From: an uncultured Eubacteriales bacterium
GTDB taxonomy: Bacteria > Bacillota > Clostridia > Lachnospirales > Lachnospiraceae
Length of the DNA: 36,138 nt
Assembly: GCA_900315305.1 (NCBI GenBank)
Contig: OMYS01000016.1
Coordinates: 1-36,138, forward strand
Reading direction: 5' to 3'
The notes beneath the pieces were generated by a model. That model searched no databases and was not told where the DNA came from. It was given only the letters and a program-made list of their open reading frames with translations. Both the position numbers and the translations under genes were made by a program. Of this stretch, positions 31,818 through 36,138 are shown piece after piece (position 1 is the first letter of the stretch; the number at the start of each line of letters is the position of its first letter).

Positions 31818-31965
31818 CTGAACCGGAAATTCCGCTCCGGCGCCTGTCCGCACGGCAGGACATCGCAGAGCAATAGACGCCTCTCAGGACAACTTTTGCT
31901 CCGGCGCCTGTCCGCGGCGGCAAGGGAGTGTTCGGGGCAGCGGCCATACGGAAACGGAGGTTCTT

Positions 31966-33372
31966 ATGCTGCATATTCTCACATCGATCGACAGTGTCAT
32001 GTACTACCCGATTCTTATTATCGTGATGGCGGCGGCCGGCATTTATTTTACGTGCCGGACGAAGTTCGTGCAGGTCCGCCTGTTCGGCGAGGCGTGCCGG
32101 CTTGTCATGGAGAAGCCGCAGGACGCAAAGCACGTCTCGTCCTTTCAGGCGCTCATGGTCTCGACGGCCTCGCGCGTCGGCACGGGCAATATCATCGGCG
32201 TCTCGACCGCGATCTGCCTCGGCGGACCCGGCGCGGTTTTCTGGATGTGGGTCATGTGCATCATTGGCGCGTCGTCCGCATTTATCGAGAGCACGCTCGC
32301 GCAGATCTACAAGCGCCGTGACAAGGACGGCAGCTGCTACGGCGGCCCGGCGTACTATATCGAGCGGGCGCTTCACGCGCGCTGGCTCTCCGTGCTGTTC
32401 TGCATTTTCCTGATCTCGACGTACGCGTTCGGCTTCAACCTTCTGTGCTCCTATAACCTGCAGTCGACATTTGCCGCGTACAAATTTTATGACCCGAAGA
32501 CGACGCCGGTTCTTATTGGCGCCATTCTTGCGGTTCTCGTCGGATACTGCGTGCTCGGAGGCGGGAAGCGAATTGTTCATCTGACGGAGGTCATCGTGCC
32601 GGTCATGGGCGTGTCCTACGTCGTGATCGCGCTCATTGTGATCCTCGCGCATATCACGAATATCCCGGCGATGTTTGCGCTGATTTTTGAAAATGCATTT
32701 GACTTCAAGGCGATCGCGGGCGGCATCGCGGGCTCCTGCCTTGTCTACGGCATCAAGCGCGGCCTCTATTCCAATGAGGCCGGCGTCGGCTCCGCGCCGA
32801 ATGCCGCCGCGTCCGCAGTCGTCACGCACCCGGTCAAGCAGGGCCTCGTCCAGACGATCTCCGTCTACATCGACACGATGCTTCTTTGCACGGCGACGGC
32901 CCTCATGTGCCTGAGCTCCGGCGCCACGCGCTCGAAGGCGGTCTCCGGCGCGCCCTATGTGCAGAACGCGGTCTCGACGGTCTTCGGAAAAATGGGTCCG
33001 CTCTTTATCACGATCGCGATGGTGCTGTTTGCATTTACCACACTGATCGGCAATCTCTACTATGTCGGCAACGCGCTCGCCTACATGAACCACAAGAAAA
33101 TGCCATCAAAGCGCTTTATGACGGTTTTCCACGTCATCTGCGCAGTCATCGTCTTCGCCGGCGCGCTCATTCCAATGGACGCGGCGTGGGCGCTCGCGGA
33201 CATCACGATGGGACTGATGACGCTGATCAACCTGCCGTCGTGCGTCCTTCTCTCCGGGACTGCGATCCGCGCGCTGCGGGATTACGAGAAGCAGAAGAAG
33301 GAGGGGAAGAACCCTGTGTTCCGCGCGCACGACATCGGGATCTACGACGGGGTGCTCGATTTCTGGAAATGA
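31966..33372 (+). CDS. Alanine/glycine:cation symporter (AGCS)
   Basis: Sodium-coupled importer of alanine or glycine, 468 residues with about eleven membrane segments. Family signatures are SSFQALMVSTASRVGTGNI near residue 60, GGPGAVFWMW, YGGPAYYIERAL, and KRGLYSNEAGVGSAPNAAA near 265. ACGGAGG precedes the ATG. Glycine and alanine are Stickland substrates, so it complements the peptidase and proline reductase in this organism's amino-acid fermentation; that link is inference. No glycine riboswitch was found in its leader. Confidence 0.93.
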   Translation: MLHILTSIDSVMYYPILIIVMAAAGIYFTCRTKFVQVRLFGEACRLVMEKPQDAKHVSSFQALMVSTASRVGTGNIIGVSTAICLGGPGAVFWMWVMCIIGASSAFIESTLAQIYKRRDKDGSCYGGPAYYIERALHARWLSVLFCIFLISTYAFGFNLLCSYNLQSTFAAYKFYDPKTTPVLIGAILAVLVGYCVLGGGKRIVHLTEVIVPVMGVSYVVIALIVILAHITNIPAMFALIFENAFDFKAIAGGIAGSCLVYGIKRGLYSNEAGVGSAPNAAASAVVTHPVKQGLVQTISVYIDTMLLCTATALMCLSSGATRSKAVSGAPYVQNAVSTVFGKMGPLFITIAMVLFAFTTLIGNLYYVGNALAYMNHKKMPSKRFMTVFHVICAVIVFAGALIPMDAAWALADITMGLMTLINLPSCVLLSGTAIRALRDYEKQKKEGKNPVFRAHDIGIYDGVLDFWK

Positions 33373-33381
33373 GGAAATGAA

Positions 33382-33411
33382 TTGAACACGTTCCGGGGTA
33401 TCAGCTATAAT
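33382..33411 (+). promoter_or_regulatory. Promoter-like pair before glutaredoxin
   Basis: TTGAAC (33382-33387), 18 bp, TATAAT (33406-33411). A terminator hairpin follows 17 bp later. Confidence 0.55.
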
Positions 33412-33427
33412 GGATATACCGGATGAT

Positions 33428-33462
33428 GAGAGGCTGATCCGCGTAAGGGTCAGCCTCTTTTT
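33428..33462 (+). terminator. Terminator or leader attenuator
   Basis: AGAGGCTGATCC / GGGTCAGCCTCT pair in a 12-bp stem (one G-U) with a short loop, followed by TTTTT. It shares the word CTGATCCGCGT with the hairpin at 31787-31817. It lies 33 bp before the glutaredoxin start. Confidence 0.85.
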
Positions 33463-33494
33463 GGAATGATTCAGCATCTATGGAGGTGAAGATT

Positions 33495-33767
33495 ATGAAA
33501 TCAGTAAAAATGTTCTACATAGACGGCTGCCCGTACTGCCGCGCGGCGAGGGAGGCTCTCGCGGACCTTGAGAAAAATGAAAAGTACAGCGGTCTTTCTG
33601 TGGAGCTCATTAACGAGAGCGAGCACCCGGACATTGCGGACCGCTACGACTACTACCATGTGCCGACGGTGTTCGTGGACGAGAAGAAGGCATTTGAGAC
33701 ACAGCCGGGCGACAGCGCGGACGTGATCCGCGAAAACCTCGTGAAGGCACTAGACTCGGCGCTGTGA
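33495..33767 (+). CDS. Glutaredoxin-like thiol-disulfide protein
   Basis: A 90-residue thioredoxin-fold protein. Active site CPYC sits after strand 1 (MFYIDGCPYC), the cis-proline is in YHVPTVFVD, and a C-terminal helix closes the fold. The start at 33495 is chosen by GGAGGTGA eight bases upstream; the earlier ATG at 33480 overlaps that site. It would reduce protein or glutathione-type disulfides in the cytoplasm; the physiological partner is unknown. The last codons and stop are duplicated 40 bp downstream. Confidence 0.9.
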   Translation: MKSVKMFYIDGCPYCRAAREALADLEKNEKYSGLSVELINESEHPDIADRYDYYHVPTVFVDEKKAFETQPGDSADVIRENLVKALDSAL

Positions 33768-33811
33768 GCTGGCATGCGGGGATGTGAGAATCGACTCGGC
33801 GCTGTGAGCTG
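33753..33811 (+). repeat. 19-bp direct repeat over glutaredoxin stop
   Basis: GACTCGGCGCTGTGAGCTG occurs at 33753-33771 and 33793-33811, a 40-bp period. The first copy encodes the last residues (D-S-A-L-stop) of the glutaredoxin; the second is outside the gene. Further GGCATGCGGG and CTGTGAG words repeat down to 33890. The region to the next gene (33768-33940) has no ORF. Confidence 0.8.
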
Positions 33812-33940
33812 ACAGCGAAGTACAGTCCGTCCGGCATGCGGGACTGTGAGGGTGCTGATGCTTGACTTCTGCCTGCAAGGCTGTGAGCTGTGAGTCACGC
33901 TTAGGGGCGGCAGAGAACGTGAAAGGAGACCTATACATTT

Positions 33941-36073
33941 ATGAACGCCAGGGAACTTTACAATCTGTGGCTTGAGAAGCTTCCGCAGGATGATCCGATG
34001 CGCGCGGAGCTCCTTGCCATCAGTGACAATGAAAATGAAATTACCGACCGCTTTTACCAGGAGATCGTCTTCGGCACGGCGGGGCTTCGCGGCATCTGCG
34101 GGGCCGGCACGAACCGGATGAACCGCCTGACGGTCGGCCGCGCGACGCAGGGAATCGCGGACTTCATTTTAAAGTCGGGGGAGGACGTATCGCGCGGCGT
34201 CGCGATCGCCTATGACTGCCGGTACCACTCAAAGGAATTCTCCGAGATGGCGGCGGAGATTCTCGCGGGAAATGGAATCCGCGCGTATCTCTTCCCGTCG
34301 CTGCGCCCGACGCCGGAGCTTTCATTTGCCATCAGAAAGCTCGGCTGCGTGTCCGGCATCAATATGACGGCGAGCCACAACCCGAAGGAATATAACGGCT
34401 ACAAGGTCTACTGGGAGGATGGCGCGCAGATCTCGGGAGAGATCTCCGAGGGCATGCAGGCCGAGATTCAGAAGCTCGACATGTTCGCGCCAGTCAAATG
34501 CATGGCGCTCTCCGAGGCGGCGGATAAGGGTCTCGTGCAGATGCTGGGCGAGGACATGGACAGGGCATACCTCGATTATGTCGAGTCGATGCGGCAGCGG
34601 GATGACGATGAGCTCGATCTCACGGTGCCGGTCGTCTACACGCCGCTCAACGGCGCGGGCTCGATTCCGATGGCGCGCGTCGCGAAGGAGCGCGGCTTCG
34701 TGAATTTCGCGATTGTGCCCGAGCAGAAGGATCCCGATCCGGACTTCACGACGGTTCCGTTTCCGAACCCGGAGAACCCGAAGGCCTTCGAGCTCGCGGA
34801 GAAGCTTGGCCGCGAGAAGCACGCGGAGCTCCTCATCGCGACAGACCCGGACAGCGACCGCATGGCGGTTGAGATCGCCGATGAAAATGAAGAGAGCGGC
34901 TACAGGTCCTTAAACGGCAACCAGACGGGCGCGATGCTGATCGCGTACCTCGCGGAGAGCCGGAAGGAGAAGGGCACGCTTCCGGAGAAGTCGGCGATGA
35001 TCAAGTCGATCGTCACGGGCGACTTTGGTGCCGCGATCTGCGAGGACTACGGCATCACGGTCTTCAACACACTGACCGGCTTCAAGAATATCTGTGGAAA
35101 GATCCCGGAGGTTGAGAAGGAGGGCTATTCGTATTTCTTCGGCTATGAGGAGAGCATCGGCTGCGCGCCGGGCGAGATGGTGCGCGACAAGGACGGCATC
35201 TGCGCCGGCATGCTGATGATCGAGATGGCTGCATTTTACAGGAAGAAGGGCATGACGCTCGCGGACGCGCTCGACATGCTCTATCAGAAATACGGATACT
35301 ACGCGGAGGACCAGGTGTCGGTCGTGCTGAAGGGCAAGGCCGGCGCGGAGCGGATCGGCCGCATCATGGACGCGTTCCGGAAGGGAAAGCCGCAGAGCTT
35401 CGGCGATTTCACGGTCGCGACGACGATCGATTATATAAACGGCTATGAGGACATCCCGGCGCAGAACGCGCTGAGGTTCACGATGACGGACGGCACGTGG
35501 TTTGCGATGCGCCCGTCGGGCACGGAGCCGAAGATCAAGTTCTACTACTACGCGGTCGCAAAGAAGCCGGAGATCTCGCACGCGAGAGTGGAGCGGCTCG
35601 AGGCGGCTGTCGGAAAGCTGATCGACGGCGTCGATTCCCGCTTGGGGGCTCTCATTTTTTATACGCCGGTTGCGGTCAGGATCGACGGCTGCACGACGTG
35701 GCAGCATTCTGGAAGGTCGTGTTCCCGCTGCTCAAGCCGACGATTGCGCCGGTCACGATCATCGACGCGATGGCGTTCTGGAACGACTACCTGCTTCCGT
35801 CTCTGGTTCTTCATTGGAAAGATTGTGGAGTGCCCCGATCTGTTCCGCATGAGTGGTACGGCAGTGGTGCAGTACTGCGCGATGTACGCGGGGAAGGATT
35901 CGGAGGACGAGGGCTCGCGGGACGACGCGGCTGATTCTGCGGGAATGAATGGGACTGTTCAGACCGCAGTGAGCAGGCTGGCGCAGGAGACGGACGGTCA
36001 GCGGACGGATCGGGCGGCTGTTCGTGCCGGTGGAGTGAGGATGGGTTTACAGATGAAAATTCCGCAGGTATAA
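33941..36073 (+). CDS. Phosphoglucomutase with foreign C-terminal tail
   Basis: Alpha-D-phosphohexomutase (PgcA-type phosphoglucomutase/phosphomannomutase) interconverting glucose-1- and glucose-6-phosphate. Residues 1-566 cover a complete enzyme: catalytic Ser145 in TASHNPKEYNGYK, metal loop TDPDSDRM (301-308), sugar loop GYEESIG (about 401-407), and phosphate-binding RPSGTEPKIKFYY (about 524-536). AAAGGAG precedes the ATG. Near residue 566 (about 35640) similarity to the family stops without a stop codon. The frame runs on for about 144 residues of unrelated, Arg/Ser-rich and then hydrophilic sequence, because the 3' end has been joined to a fragment of a sugar ABC permease. The mutase domain could still fold; the tail may affect stability. 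Confidence 0.88.
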   Translation: MNARELYNLWLEKLPQDDPMRAELLAISDNENEITDRFYQEIVFGTAGLRGICGAGTNRMNRLTVGRATQGIADFILKSGEDVSRGVAIAYDCRYHSKEFSEMAAEILAGNGIRAYLFPSLRPTPELSFAIRKLGCVSGINMTASHNPKEYNGYKVYWEDGAQISGEISEGMQAEIQKLDMFAPVKCMALSEAADKGLVQMLGEDMDRAYLDYVESMRQRDDDELDLTVPVVYTPLNGAGSIPMARVAKERGFVNFAIVPEQKDPDPDFTTVPFPNPENPKAFELAEKLGREKHAELLIATDPDSDRMAVEIADENEESGYRSLNGNQTGAMLIAYLAESRKEKGTLPEKSAMIKSIVTGDFGAAICEDYGITVFNTLTGFKNICGKIPEVEKEGYSYFFGYEESIGCAPGEMVRDKDGICAGMLMIEMAAFYRKKGMTLADALDMLYQKYGYYAEDQVSVVLKGKAGAERIGRIMDAFRKGKPQSFGDFTVATTIDYINGYEDIPAQNALRFTMTDGTWFAMRPSGTEPKIKFYYYAVAKKPEISHARVERLEAAVGKLIDGVDSRLGALIFYTPVAVRIDGCTTWQHSGRSCSRCSSRRLRRSRSSTRWRSGTTTCFRLWFFIGKIVECPDLFRMSGTAVVQYCAMYAGKDSEDEGSRDDAADSAGMNGTVQTAVSRLAQETDGQRTDRAAVRAGGVRMGLQMKIPQV
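35669..35818 (+). pseudogene. Frameshifted fragment of sugar ABC permease
   Basis: The mutase frame reads AVRIDGCTTWQ, the EAA-loop start of MalG-type permeases. Then, one frame over, it continues FWKVVFPLLKPTIAPVTIID and AMAFWNDYLLPSLVL, the next permease segment. Adding one T to CAGCATTCTGG (about 35701-35711) would join the two parts. Only about 50 residues of the permease remain; both ends are missing. It is embedded in the 3' end of the phosphoglucomutase ORF. Confidence 0.8.
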
Positions 36074-36138
36074 TTTTCGGTAGACTGGCCGCGAATTGCG
36101 GCTGACTGGAAAGAGCGGGAGAATAGATGATGCACGGA

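Noticed and set aside
31712..31965. Glycine riboswitch before the symporter
   Set aside because: No glycine aptamer core motifs were found; only a promoter-like pair, a terminator and a short direct repeat.
31753..33093. 446-codon minus-strand ORF opposite the symporter
   Set aside because: The plus strand encodes a clear AGCS symporter; the minus product is a highly charged, low-complexity shadow.

Overview
The window reads as chromosomal DNA of a GC-rich anaerobic gut Firmicute, most likely a Clostridia/Lachnospiraceae-type organism. Pointers are the Gram-positive pilin-like surface protein and class C sortase remnant, a bile salt hydrolase, a D-proline reductase (Stickland) gene cluster, AGGAGG-type ribosome binding sites throughout, and a Firmicute set of transporters and housekeeping genes. 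The genus cannot be fixed from this sequence. No rRNA, tRNA or CRISPR array was recognised.

Layout. 1-4.9 kb: a surface-protein locus scarred by recombination. An intact pilin-like protein with a CnaB domain is followed by a visibly AT-richer patch (small ORFs, a 33-bp tandem repeat, an AAA/DUF4143 ATPase). After it comes a chimera in which the C-terminal half of a class C sortase is fused in frame to a second copy of the pilin 3' half. 4.98-6.5 kb: a bile salt hydrolase, then five tandem 93/94-bp hairpin-rich units. 6.5-16.4 kb: the main metabolic unit. A LysR regulator is transcribed away from an amino-acid ABC transporter (binding protein, permease, ATPase), a cytidylate-kinase-like protein, proline racemase, PrdC, PrdA, a two-repeat PrdD-like protein and PrdB. 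Together these would import proline or a related amino acid, racemise L- to D-proline, and reduce D-proline to 5-aminovalerate. PrdB carries cysteine where characterised enzymes carry selenocysteine, and no gene of this cluster needs a TGA Sec codon. A PrdR-type sigma54 activator is absent from this window, so the LysR protein is the obvious candidate regulator.

16.6-24.7 kb: an EamA exporter, three small proteins, an Rpn-type nuclease behind a perfect consensus promoter, a YhhN membrane protein, an ABC-F ATPase, and an AraC regulator divergent from a 57-residue protein. Several repeats lie between them, including a reverse-oriented copy of the 94-bp hairpin family. 24.7-36.1 kb: rsmH, a YdcF-like protein, a membrane protein with a long low-complexity loop, ribulose-phosphate epimerase, a cation diffusion facilitator, an Xaa-Pro peptidase (a possible source of proline), an alanine/glycine symporter, a glutaredoxin, and a phosphoglucomutase whose 3' end runs into a frameshifted fragment of a sugar ABC permease.

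Two themes recur. First, gene ends have been remodelled: the sortase-pilin chimera, phosphoglucomutase-permease fusion, and duplicated 3' tails behind the prdD-like and glutaredoxin genes. Second, several genes have a promoter-like -10 box closely followed by an intrinsic terminator-like hairpin and only then the gene, which suggests either attenuated leaders or promoters nested before upstream terminators.
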